Shown: in pieces, positions 55,765 to 62,949 of the stretch | How positions within the stretch are numbered: position 1 is the first letter of the stretch | How the letters are laid out: the number at the start of each line of letters is the position of its first letter | NCBI RefSeq assembly: GCF_001650915.1 | Contig: NZ_LXYO01000033.1 | Coordinates: 174,117-238,116, forward strand | Direction of reading: 5' to 3' | DNA: 64,000 nucleotides | Source of the DNA: Marinobacter sp. EhC06 | GTDB lineage: Bacteria; Pseudomonadota; Gammaproteobacteria; Pseudomonadales; Oleiphilaceae | Program-made: the position numbers and the translations under genes | The notes under the pieces: generated by a model | What the model saw: the letters and a program-made list of their open reading frames with translations, nothing else | Told to the model about the DNA's origin: nothing | Databases searched by the model: none

Positions 55765-56769
55765 GTGGCTAGCTTCAAGAAAACCGCCACCGGTTGGCGA
55801 GCGGATGTTTTCAAAAAAGGTATCCGGTGCTCCAAAACTTTTCGAGCCAAGCGAGAAGCCGTTGCCTGGTCGAATCAGATCGAATACGAAATCGAACAGG
55901 GCCACCACGACACAGGCGCAGCACCACCCAGTGCGACCATGTACCACATACTGGAGCGCTACCGGGATGACGTCTCCCCCAGAAAACGAGGGGCAAGATG
56001 GGAGGTGATCCGCTTGAATCAAATGATGCGGGATCCGTGGCTGGCCGACGTAAAACTATCAGACATTGGCCCCAGGCATTTCTCAGCGTGGCGTGACAAG
56101 CGCTTGAAGGAAGTTTCCGGTTCGAGCGTGAATCGAGAGTTCAATCTTCTGACACACGCCTGCAAGCTCGCCTGGCGGGAATGGCAGTGGCTCAAAGAAC
56201 ACCCGATGGCCGGGGTTTCACGACCACCCGAGAATAAACCGCGAGACCGAGTCATTACTGATGCCGAAATCGACGCCTACCTCGAGGCCAGCGGCTTCAG
56301 TTTCACAGCACCACCGACAACCGTCCTCAGCCGGGTTGGCGCCATGTTTCTATTTGCCTCAGAGACTGCGATGCGGGGTGGCGAAATCTGCAAAATGAGA
56401 AAAACAGATATCGATTTCAACAAACGCGTGGTTTATATCCCTGAAACCAAAACAGGTGTACCAAGGTGGGTTCCACTATCGACAAAAGCCATCAAGATCC
56501 TCAACCATGTAATAGATTACACCAAGGGCACGCCAACAGTATTTAGCGTAACTGCCAGGCAACGAGACGCGCTCTCACGGAAAATAATGAAGAAGGCAGG
56601 CCTTGACGGCATCAACTTTCACGACACCCGCAGAACGGCCCTAACACGAATGTCGCAAAAGTTTGGGCCGATGGAGCTGGCCAAAATTTCTGGTCATCAG
56701 GATCTGAAAATTCTGCAGTCGGTTTACTACGCACCCGATCCGTCCGATTTGGTGCAAAAACTCGACTAG
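55765..56769 (+). CDS. int: Tyrosine recombinase (phage/island integrase)
   Basis: I start it at the GTG at 55765 (VASFKKTATGWRADV) because GGAGG lies 7 nt upstream; an ATG six codons earlier has none. 334 residues: N-terminal arm-type AP2-like domain (WRADVFKKGIRCSKTFRAKREAVAW), SAM-like core-binding domain (about 60-150) and the catalytic domain. The catalytic residues are R204 (ETAMRGGEI), K229, H286 and R289 (FHDTRRTAL), H311 (SGHQDLKILQ) and a tyrosine at 321/322. Lambda-type organisation, next to tRNA-Phe. It mediates integration and excision of the element. Confidence 0.92.
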   Translation: MASFKKTATGWRADVFKKGIRCSKTFRAKREAVAWSNQIEYEIEQGHHDTGAAPPSATMYHILERYRDDVSPRKRGARWEVIRLNQMMRDPWLADVKLSDIGPRHFSAWRDKRLKEVSGSSVNREFNLLTHACKLAWREWQWLKEHPMAGVSRPPENKPRDRVITDAEIDAYLEASGFSFTAPPTTVLSRVGAMFLFASETAMRGGEICKMRKTDIDFNKRVVYIPETKTGVPRWVPLSTKAIKILNHVIDYTKGTPTVFSVTARQRDALSRKIMKKAGLDGINFHDTRRTALTRMSQKFGPMELAKISGHQDLKILQSVYYAPDPSDLVQKLD

Positions 56770-56787
56770 CCTGAAGCCCACCAAACC

Positions 56788-56833
56788 CCTTTAGTAGAAA
56801 TTAGTATTTCGCGTTACTAACCGCGACTAAAGG
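56788..56833. promoter_or_regulatory. Nested TTAGT/ACTAA operator cluster
   Basis: Outer arms CCTTTAGT (56788-56795) and ACTAAAGG (56826-56833); inner arms TTAGTA (56801-56806) and TACTAA (56815-56820). Four half-sites in 46 bp, between int and the AlpA-like gene, typical of a control site for excision functions. Confidence 0.55.
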
Positions 56834-56886
56834 CGATGGAGTTATTCAGGCAATTGCCCCCCAGTCTAAAACTCCGTGATCCGTAC

Positions 56887-56913
56887 CCTCCTCGAATCGA
56901 TACGTCGAGGAGG
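56887..56913 (+). promoter_or_regulatory. Hairpin that sequesters the ribosome-binding site of the AlpA-like gene
   Basis: CCTCCTCGA (56887-56895) pairs perfectly with TCGAGGAGG (56905-56913) over a 9-nt loop. The 3' arm is the Shine-Dalgarno itself; the ATG follows 5 nt later at 56919. In the folded message the RBS is fully paired. Confidence 0.75.
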
Positions 56914-56918
56914 ATAAA

Positions 56919-57218
56919 ATGTTCGAGATCGCAGAGTTCGAAGCGGATACTAACGCCATCCCCCAGAAATTAATGCAACTAACGCAACTACTGGAAAAGC
57001 TGCTGGAGAAGACTGAGTCAGTCTCGGAGGAGCGACTCTGGACTCCAGCAGACGTAGCCAATTTTCTACAGGTCAGTGAGGCGAGTGTGATGAAAAACTA
57101 TTACTACATGCCGGGCTTCCCCAAAGGGTTCCGACTGCCCTCCAAGAAGGGCATGGGTAGTCGTAGATGGTATCCAAACGACATCAAAGATTGGTGCAAC
57201 CGGCAAAAAGCCTTCTGA
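56919..57218 (+). CDS. AlpA/excisionase-like helix-turn-helix protein
   Basis: 99 residues. The N-terminal 35 residues form an amphipathic helix (NAIPQKLMQLTQLLEKLLEKTE). A winged-helix MerR/AlpA-type domain follows: RLWTPADVANFLQVSEASVMKNYYYMPGFPKGFRLPSKKGMGSRRWYPNDIKDWC, with the W/D pattern of excisionases. Located after int and behind an operator cluster and RBS hairpin; likely the directionality factor or the element's regulator. Function inferred from fold and position. Confidence 0.75.
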   Translation: MFEIAEFEADTNAIPQKLMQLTQLLEKLLEKTESVSEERLWTPADVANFLQVSEASVMKNYYYMPGFPKGFRLPSKKGMGSRRWYPNDIKDWCNRQKAF

Positions 57219-57233
57219 ACGATGAGGTAGATC

Positions 57234-57326
57234 GTGATTCACCCTATGTTGATAGTTGCGGGAGCATTGATAGTCGTGGGATTCGTGGGAGCCGTTCTTT
57301 ATATGATCGCCAAGGAGAAGGAATAG
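57234..57326 (+). CDS. Predicted 30-residue membrane protein
   Basis: A small ORF starting at GTG 57234 with GAGG 6 nt upstream: VIHPMLIVAGALIVVGFVGA then VLYMIAKEKE. One transmembrane helix of about 20 residues and a basic/acidic C-terminus, so it would sit in the inner membrane with its tail in the cytosol. It begins 15 bp after the AlpA-like stop. No family known to me. Confidence 0.5.
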   Translation: MIHPMLIVAGALIVVGFVGAVLYMIAKEKE

Positions 57327-57367
57327 CCTTCTCCTTCTGCGTTTGGGGTGAAAGCCCAGCTTTCATT

Positions 57368-57958
57368 ATGAAAGTCAGTGTTCTGGGTGTTTCTATGGCC
57401 GCGCTGGTAGGTTGTGCCAGCAAAGGTGAGCCCATCAAGCCGCAAACGGTGAACCTAGTATCGGAAGAACGAGTTTTCGAATTCCTGGCCGAAACAGTTG
57501 CCGGTGAAGCGCTGCCAGATGCGATGATCATGAAGGGGCTGATTTCTTCCATGCATGACGCCTCGCATTTTGGTGCTATGAATATCGATGACGTTTCATG
57601 ACCTTGCGACGCGGGATACTGGCAATACATTGAAGTTGACGAAAGAGAAGGTGGCTAGAGCTCGACCTACGCCAACAACTATTACCACCCAACTGCGAAC
57701 CACTAGGAAACCACGTCCATTGATGCAGTTTGCCAGGTGGAAATGCCTCATAGTGGGGAAGCCAAACAGGTGACATTCACAACACCTACAGTAGTGCACC
57801 TGAACTCCGCCCAGTCGACAAGCACCTTCGGCGCCCATATTCTTCCGACCCTCTCGATGGAGAATGCCAACCAGGATGTACTTCAGATCATTGGTATGAC
57901 TCCGGTTATTGATCAGCTTCATATCGTTAACGGTCCGGAAAGAAACAACAAATCATAA
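57368..57958 (+). pseudogene. Lipoprotein gene with three in-frame stops
   Basis: The first ORF (57368-57601) codes for a 77-residue lipoprotein: MKVSVLGVSMAALVGC is a signal with lipobox LVGC (C16). After its TGA (57599-57601) the same frame goes on: PCDAGYWQYIEVDEREGG, TAG (57656), SSTYANNYYHPTANH, TAG (57704), then ETTSIDAVCQVEMPHSGEAK and 65 more residues to a TAA at 57958. The frame is kept over 197 codons without a frameshift and the segments look coding. All three stops could come from C-to-T changes (CAG or CGA). I read it as a decaying gene; the 77-residue lipoprotein may still be made. No good RBS is seen at 57368. Confidence 0.5.
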
Positions 57959-58225
57959 TATGCCGGATGTTTTAATTCGGGCACCAAGACTCGACCTATA
58001 GCTATATGAGTCGCCTCTGGAACCATCAAAACAGAGTGAGCACCTGCATCTTTTGCCCACTCATTGAAAACCTTTTCAGGGCTTTCGGCACCCCAAATAC
58101 AATCTCACTGACTAAATTTAAATGACTGCCAAAAGATCTCACTCCATCTTCCGGAGAACAACCGTGTGACCAATGGGCGTTTCCAAATTATTGTTGGCCA
58201 AATCCAGGGCATAAGTTTTAACCAT
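57919..58225 (-). pseudogene. Remnant of a minus-strand gene with frameshifts
   Basis: Three stretches read as protein in different frames: MVKTYALDLANNNLETP, then GNAHWSHGCSPEDGVRSFGS...LVSEIVFG, then after a one-base loss near 58094 AESPEKVFNEWAKDAGAHSV...RVLVPELKHPAYYDLLFLSG, ending at 57919. A missing base in the TTTGGGG run restores the last two. Its end overlaps the lipoprotein remnant. I do not recognise the family. The rest of 58226-58433 is AT-rich without an ORF. Confidence 0.45.
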
Positions 58226-58433
58226 CTAATCCATTTCAAGCGCATACCACAATGGATTAGAAAACTTAAAAAATACTCTTCCGCAATATCTCGGAGTCCA
58301 CCTTACATCATTAATCTCTTCCAGAATTTTACTTGATAACCGGAGAGGTTTTTTGAATACCAAATACCTTATGCTAGCAATAAGTCAGACATATAAATTA
58401 GAAAACATCCTCCCAAGCACCCTAATATTTTTA

Positions 58434-58766
58434 TTAACAATCCTCTCCCTCATCAAAAACAATCAATCGAAACTCTGAACGTCGGAGATCAGCGTGATGA
58501 TCACGCATAACGGCTTCAACTTCGTCATTATCCGGATTCGACATAACAGATATCAGGATACTTCTATCCTCTGCACTCAGACCATTTCCATTGGGTTCGA
58601 AAAGCGTTTCATCTAAGCAGAAATAGAGAGCCTCTCTATGATCATTCAAAGAATTGATCCTATTGATATCAATACCATGTTCCAAAAACACGAGCCTGAA
58701 TTTTTCAAGGCCTGATGAGGTATATTGGATCCGGCCTTGCGCGTCTACGATATAATCAATACTCAC
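58434..58766 (-). CDS. Hypothetical protein
   Basis: 110 residues, GTG start with GGAGG 6 nt upstream, which supports real translation. Acidic, soluble, mixed alpha/beta: VDAQGRIQYTSSGLEKF at the N-terminus and SEFRLIVFDEGED at the C-terminus. No membrane helix and no family I recognise. It lies between decayed sequence and the structured RNA region and is transcribed in the same direction as that RNA, so it could be cotranscribed with it. Confidence 0.6.
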   Translation of the reverse strand: MSIDYIVDAQGRIQYTSSGLEKFRLVFLEHGIDINRINSLNDHREALYFCLDETLFEPNGNGLSAEDRSILISVMSNPDNDEVEAVMRDHHADLRRSEFRLIVFDEGEDC

Positions 58767-58824
58767 CCTGCACCTCCCGAATTACGCCGAAGTGCCCACC
58801 TTACGAAAAATTCAATATTAGGAA

Positions 58825-58854
58825 GCCCAGCCTGCCCTAAAGGGCAGGCTGGGC
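58825..58854. other. Perfect 14-bp hairpin with 2-nt centre
   Basis: GCCCAGCCTGCCCT-AA-AGGGCAGGCTGGGC. No T tract on either side, so not a standard terminator. It marks the 3' border of the structured region on the minus strand. A perfect palindrome TGATCGCGATCA lies close by at 58895-58906. Confidence 0.7.
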
Positions 58855-59715
58855 AATCAACAACAACCTCAGTTGCTGTTTTGACGCCGAGGCGTGATCG
58901 CGATCAGAAAACGCGCGGACACGCCTCTGCGGACACGATTAGAACTCTGTTATCACAGCCGTGACCAAAACCGGAGCCAACCGGTTGCGTCAAACCGATC
59001 TCTGATGCCACTCAGATACGGTTACCTTTTTGCCAGGAGCCGCCAAGCTCCATGCTATCTTCGACGCTTACCCCAGCCTTTCGGGAAATCCGGTGCCACC
59101 CGGATCCACATTCGCAACCCGACCTGAAACAGATCAGCCAGCTTGCTCGAACCCTACTTAGCCAGTCTCCCCCGCTCTGAACTCTCGCTTTTGGTGCCAC
59201 CCAAACAGCAGTTCAGTCCGGTTCCCGTGTTAGATATTGCCGTCGATCATACCGCCAGTTACCTCACCGCATTGCTAGGCCGTATCGGCCTCTCATTTCA
59301 GATTTCAGGGGCCCGAGATTCCAAAGCAGCTCCCCTACTCGCAATGCCGGCTTCCAGTGTCTGTTTACCACCCACTTCAGTGGTGGCGACTGGCTCGCAC
59401 TTCTCTTACTCCGATGCGCCGTCTTCCGGCGCAATTACTGGCTTGAGCTATCCAGCGATCTGTCCAGGTTGCCCCGGGCAGTACCAGGTATTCCAGCTTT
59501 CGCCTCATACCCCTGATGCCTCTCGACATCCCCAGCAGCCCACCAGCGGAGATTTGGTAATACCCTTTCGGGCACCCCCAAATGCGGATTTTCACCACTT
59601 CGACAATACCAGGGTTTACCGTGTCACCACGGCTCCCGTTTTCACGTCGCCCAACCTCACACGAAACGTGCGGATTGGGTCGAACCGAGGAGTTTCACCT
59701 CGGAGCGCCCGTCGT

Positions 59716-59747
59716 AGCCGGACGAGCCCCATTACGGGCATCCGGCT
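59716..59747 (-). ncRNA. Group II intron domain V-like hairpin
   Basis: On the minus strand AGCCGGA pairs with TCCGGCT, followed inward by a U-G wobble, a 2-nt bulge (UC) on the 3' side and a GC-rich tip with GUAA in the loop. The AGC triad, the wobble, the 2-nt bulge and the GNRA-like loop are the marks of catalytic domain V; the tip has one pair fewer than usual. Confidence 0.45.
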
Positions 59748-59988
59748 TCGGCAGCGTCTTGCTCCGGCTTAGCAGTTCCGGAGCTGGTCAGATGGCAGTC
59801 TGACCGTACACATACTCGTGCAACAGCAGTGGCAGGTTGGCGGCCTGGCCTGATACTGACTCCAGTATCGAATCAGCATCAGGCCAGACCGCCCGCGGCT
59901 AGCACGCTGCTGCGTGCCGCATCACCTACAACTCCCCATAGCTACGTTCGCCGTGAATTTACAAGACGAAAAACTGGAATCTCTTTTT

Positions 59989-60019
59989 AGTGTGAACCGC
60001 AGGCACTGCGGTTCACACT
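59989..60019. other. Perfect 14-bp hairpin upstream of the 60074 ORF
   Basis: AGTGTGAACCGCAG-GCA-CTGCGGTTCACACT. It ends 54 bp before the ATG of the 60074 gene. No T tract. It may be an operator, an mRNA structure or a REP-type unit. Confidence 0.7.
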
Positions 60020-60073
60020 GTAATTTCGCAGGTTTCGTAGTTTGTTTGCATTGCAACTGTATGAGGCCATAAT

Positions 60074-60787
60074 ATGCATGAAAACTTCCCTGTTCACGTA
60101 TCACGTAAATCTTTCCTGTCAACCGTTAGTCACTATGTATCGCACGGTTTTTGCACGTATATAGCGGGGACTCTTCCTACTGGAAAAACACCGAAGCTCA
60201 TCGAAAAGTTCAGCCACCGTTATGGCATTCTCGATAACAAAAACGACTTCGACCGTAAACGTAGACGCGGGCTTGCCCGAAGTAGACTGATTCTGTTTCA
60301 CACACAACACCACCTCCAGCCACCGCCTAATCGCGTTGAAGTAGTCCATTTCATGTTACTCGCAACAAAAGGCTCTGGCCCGATACACATACATGAAAGG
60401 ATGGCAGAGGCGAAGGCTGGCCAGCCGCTGAGATACGGCAACCTGATCCTCAGAAGGGAGTCAGGAATGCGGGGAGGTGGTCGGGACAAGGGTTCTTGGT
60501 CCTGGTTCTTCAACCAGGAATTTTATAAAGCCATGCGAGAGGATTGCATACAGGCTGTCCGACTCCGAGATCTCAAACGCGCCAGACTTTTAACAGGTAG
60601 ACTAATGACCTATCCAGGCTTCAATGGAATCCGAAAACAACGTGCCTCGATTTTCCGATCAATGCGAAAAACTGCCATCCATTCAGGTCACCCTGAGGAT
60701 TCTCTTAACTTCATTCCTGAAAAGCAATTCTGGGTAAGAAAAGGTCGAAAAGAAACCGTTGCGCTGGCATCTATAAAAAGAGATTGA
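60074..60787 (+). CDS. Hypothetical basic protein of the element
   Basis: 237 residues; GAGG 7 nt upstream supports the ATG at 60074. Highly basic (DRKRRRGLARSR near 80, RRESGMRGGGRDKG near 128, LRDLKRARLLTGRLMTYPGFNGIRKQRASIFRSMRK near 163-198), without membrane helices. The basic character suggests nucleic-acid binding, but I see no known fold motif. It is the largest intact orphan gene of the element, sits beside the structured RNA region and is divergent from it, with a perfect hairpin in its leader. Function unknown. Confidence 0.65.
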   Translation: MHENFPVHVSRKSFLSTVSHYVSHGFCTYIAGTLPTGKTPKLIEKFSHRYGILDNKNDFDRKRRRGLARSRLILFHTQHHLQPPPNRVEVVHFMLLATKGSGPIHIHERMAEAKAGQPLRYGNLILRRESGMRGGGRDKGSWSWFFNQEFYKAMREDCIQAVRLRDLKRARLLTGRLMTYPGFNGIRKQRASIFRSMRKTAIHSGHPEDSLNFIPEKQFWVRKGRKETVALASIKRD

Positions 60788-61053
60788 AATCCATCTGCGT
60801 CCCGGAGTATCTGCGCACGCCATGCGGCCATTTAAAATAACTATCTCACTAAAAACCGGGTTCCTGAATAGCGCCCTGCCGTAAGTTGTGAAGCAAACAG
60901 CAACCACAGAGATGGATTGATAAACAACGCTAACAGATGGCTGCTCGAAATCGCACCAGGCGGAGGCGCTAATATCAAGCTTCCGCTTGGCGCTGTTCGA
61001 AAACATCGAACTGGCGACGCTTTATCAACGGACCTATATCAAGGCTTTTGAAA

Positions 61054-61185
61054 ATGGAAATATACGCCCTTGCAGCTTTGGCAATATTCATTGGCGCCTG
61101 CGCTCTCGGCTGTCTCGGCATTTATAGTCTAATTAGATATAAATTCAGAGATACCTATCGCAGGAAGACGGAATCTCGGAATTAA
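61054..61185 (+). CDS. Predicted 43-residue membrane protein
   Basis: Small ORF: MEIYALAALAIFIGACALGC is followed by LGIYSLIRYKFRDTYRRKTE. One transmembrane helix (about 4-27) and a strongly basic cytosolic tail, a positive-inside layout. No clear Shine-Dalgarno (AAGGC 10 nt upstream). The 266 bp before it (60788-61053) hold nothing I can name. Confidence 0.45.
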   Translation: MEIYALAALAIFIGACALGCLGIYSLIRYKFRDTYRRKTESRN

Positions 61186-61192
61186 AAGTACA

Positions 61193-61348
61193 ATGACAAG
61201 TCATGAGTTTCATTCAGTCAAACATGACCGCGCTGTTGCGCCTGATGGTCTTCTGCCCATCGCTCTTAAATCCTTCGCCAGGAAAAAACTACCAGATCTC
61301 GCTGTAACCACCGAATATATTCCTTCTCTAAATTTCCGAACTCCGTAG
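61193..61348 (+). CDS. Possible 51-residue protein
   Basis: ORF beginning 8 bp after the small membrane protein (MTSHEFHSVKHDRAVAPDGL...). Normal amino-acid mix, no membrane segment, weak RBS. Could be real and coupled to the upstream gene, or chance. Confidence 0.25.
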   Translation: MTSHEFHSVKHDRAVAPDGLLPIALKSFARKKLPDLAVTTEYIPSLNFRTP

Positions 61349-61455
61349 CATAGTTGACAACAGGAAGCGGTTCCAAAGGCATCATTTCCGCACCGTCGTC
61401 GAAACTTAAGTCATAAATCAATGCCATTTTATAAGCGATCTACTGGAGAAGCATT

Positions 61456-61968
61456 ATGCTGTCGGAAGACAAAACAAATTGTAAGAAGGCTATAGCACAA
61501 TGGTGCGCAGATTCACGACTCGGGGAAAATCCAGTAACACTTGAGCTCTTGTGGAAAACCCTGGAGTTGCTTGCTGAGGGACGGATCATGACATTTAACC
61601 AACTGCAATGGCACATGCGCTTTCAACGGGCTGATATCATCGCACAACCGTTCTATCGCGCAGTCTTGCGCTTAGGAAGCGAAATTACATACGGGAATTT
61701 CGCTTTGGATTACGGGATTGCAACCCCAAGGTCAGCCGGTAGCAATGACAAAATCGCCAGGGCCTCAACTCTTGTCGCCCACCTCCTTCAAGAGGACGAT
61801 CTCAAAAAAATCAGCTTTGACCTTCCGTCTCATAGCTACGAAACAATCATGCATGCGTATGACCTAGAAAAGAAAATGCAACCTGGTGGAGAGTACCCAT
61901 TTTCTGTCTTCATCAGCCAGCTCGTAGTCCGCGGCTGTCTGGCTGTACTTGAAGACCTTAAAGGCTAA
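61456..61968 (+). CDS. Hypothetical helical protein
   Basis: 170 residues; GGAG upstream of the ATG. Predicted largely helical and soluble: VTLELLWKTLELLAEGRIMTFNQLQWHMRFQRADIIAQPFYRAVLRLG, then a linker and FSVFISQLVVRGCLAVLEDLKG. No family recognised. It is followed by a 10-bp hairpin (TCCGCTGGGC at 61982-61991 with GCCCAGCGGA at 61998-62007) without a T tract that may still protect the 3' end. Confidence 0.6.
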   Translation: MLSEDKTNCKKAIAQWCADSRLGENPVTLELLWKTLELLAEGRIMTFNQLQWHMRFQRADIIAQPFYRAVLRLGSEITYGNFALDYGIATPRSAGSNDKIARASTLVAHLLQEDDLKKISFDLPSHSYETIMHAYDLEKKMQPGGEYPFSVFISQLVVRGCLAVLEDLKG

Positions 61969-62068
61969 AGCTTTCTATCTGTCCGCTGGGCGCCGTGGCC
62001 CAGCGGAGCCCTCTGTGAATCGCAATCCTTCCCGTATCCCGGCGGGCCTTTTGCAGAGCTCTTTTCTA

Positions 62069-62179
62069 TCAACCCAACTTTTCCTGATCTCGCTCAATTA
62101 GTGTTGCCAGCTTGAATATGACCCGGAACCCAATCAATAGCACCAGTGTGGTCACACTTACCGCGATCATTCCCCCCAT
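62069..62179 (-). CDS. Predicted 36-residue membrane protein
   Basis: Small ORF in the same frame as, and 42 bp after, the stop of the 62222 gene: MGGMIAVSVTTLVLLIGFRV then IFKLATLIERDQEKLG. One transmembrane helix with a charged tail. An ATG three codons later (62170) has GGGGGG directly before it. Possibly cotranscribed with the two-helix protein upstream. Confidence 0.4.
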   Translation of the reverse strand: MGGMIAVSVTTLVLLIGFRVIFKLATLIERDQEKLG

Positions 62180-62221
62180 TGATACAGACCAACAGGTGTC
62201 CAATCCCAAAAGGCCCCATAA

Positions 62222-62800
62222 TCACACTAAAGAATCATCACTGAAGCCCCCAGAAAAATCGTCCATCGCGCTGTTGTCAAAGGTATCGAAGCACCCTTCC
62301 CCCGTGTCCAAACCATCACAGTGCACATCGTGATGCAGGTCGTCGGTTCCATAGGGATTACCTTCAATGTCGACGGCGCCCACCATCGGCAGACCGTTTG
62401 CTGGATTCACCTCGGTGCCGGAGTCCATATCACCGTGACCAATGCCAAGTGCTGCGGATTGACTCGCTACAGCATTGATCTCATCAAAGTCTTCATCGTT
62501 TAGTGCCGCACTCTGGCTGCCCGCTGTTGAGGAGTATCTTGCCCCCGACATGTGTAGCCGCCACTCTTCGTCATCTTCGTACCTGCCCGGAAACTGCTTC
62601 AGTGACCACACCATGCAGATCAGAAGCAACAGCAGCTCCACCCCCCACCAATTCGACTCGCCCATCCTCTGATGTATGAATGCAACCCCGCCTTCAATAC
62701 CACCACCAAACAGATAACCTATCGCATTAGCGGCAAACCAGCCGGTGTAAATAAAGGCTGCGAGAACAATGATCGCTTTGGGTATAACGATAATCTTCAT
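62222..62800 (-). CDS. Hypothetical protein with two membrane helices and an acidic tail
   Basis: 192 residues; AGGAG 7 nt upstream. Two transmembrane helices (about 5-30 and 50-68, the second ending LICMVWSLKQFPGRYEDDEEWRLHMSG), then about 110 residues of acidic, low-complexity sequence with a repeated SQSAAL motif (94-99 and 112-117) and a C-terminus rich in D, G, F and S. No family recognised. The repeat and acidic tail suggest a flexible cytosolic or periplasmic extension. Confidence 0.65.
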   Translation of the reverse strand: MKIIVIPKAIIVLAAFIYTGWFAANAIGYLFGGGIEGGVAFIHQRMGESNWWGVELLLLLICMVWSLKQFPGRYEDDEEWRLHMSGARYSSTAGSQSAALNDEDFDEINAVASQSAALGIGHGDMDSGTEVNPANGLPMVGAVDIEGNPYGTDDLHHDVHCDGLDTGEGCFDTFDNSAMDDFSGGFSDDSLV

Positions 62801-62949
62801 GGCGCTACTCCTGAATCAACAGTAGTCACCAAAACTTACGTCATCCCGATTATTTGGAAGGACCACCGAGTGGAAAGCATTTTCCCTCGTTGCCTAACCT
62901 TTGAAGGTGCTAGAGCTTTTCAGCCCGACATGTTCCATGCCCCCCCCCT

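Larger units (their letters stand above)
58780..59925 (-). ncRNA. Large structured RNA region, group II intron-like (uncertain)
   Basis: About 1.1 kb without a convincing gene but dense in stems. From the minus strand, 5' to 3': GCACGC/GCGTGC (59917-59902); a 16-bp stem (59893-59878 with 59854-59839) that is fully paired only as minus-strand RNA, since its one mismatch becomes G-U; GGTCAGA/TCTGACC; GCTCCGG/CCGGAGC; a domain V-like hairpin (59747-59716); CCGAGG/CCTCGG; CCCAA...TTGGG. Then follows a stretch from GTGTG (59662) whose style (GGGAGCCGTGGTGACACGG, GTGGTGAAAATCC, GTGCCCGAAAGGGT) resembles group II intron domain I. No reverse transcriptase ORF is present. Alternatives: an intron relic, two intron parts in tandem, or another large ornate RNA. 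Confidence 0.45.

Noticed and set aside
57978..57986. CGGGCACCA, same as the 3' end of tRNA-Phe, as a possible second attachment site
   Set aside because: Only 9 bp match and the bases around it differ; expected by chance. The real attR, if present, is probably beyond the window.
59012..59598. Two short minus-strand ORFs (62 and 73 residues) within the structured region
   Set aside because: They run through paired stems and have no coding character.
59143..59772. 209-residue plus-strand ORF across the structured RNA region
   Set aside because: No RBS, composition rich in S, P, T and R with no domain pattern, and it is antisense to strong RNA stems. Such ORFs are typical false calls opposite structured RNA.
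60683..61006. 107-residue minus-strand ORF
   Set aside because: Overlaps the end of the better supported 60074 gene; no RBS seen.
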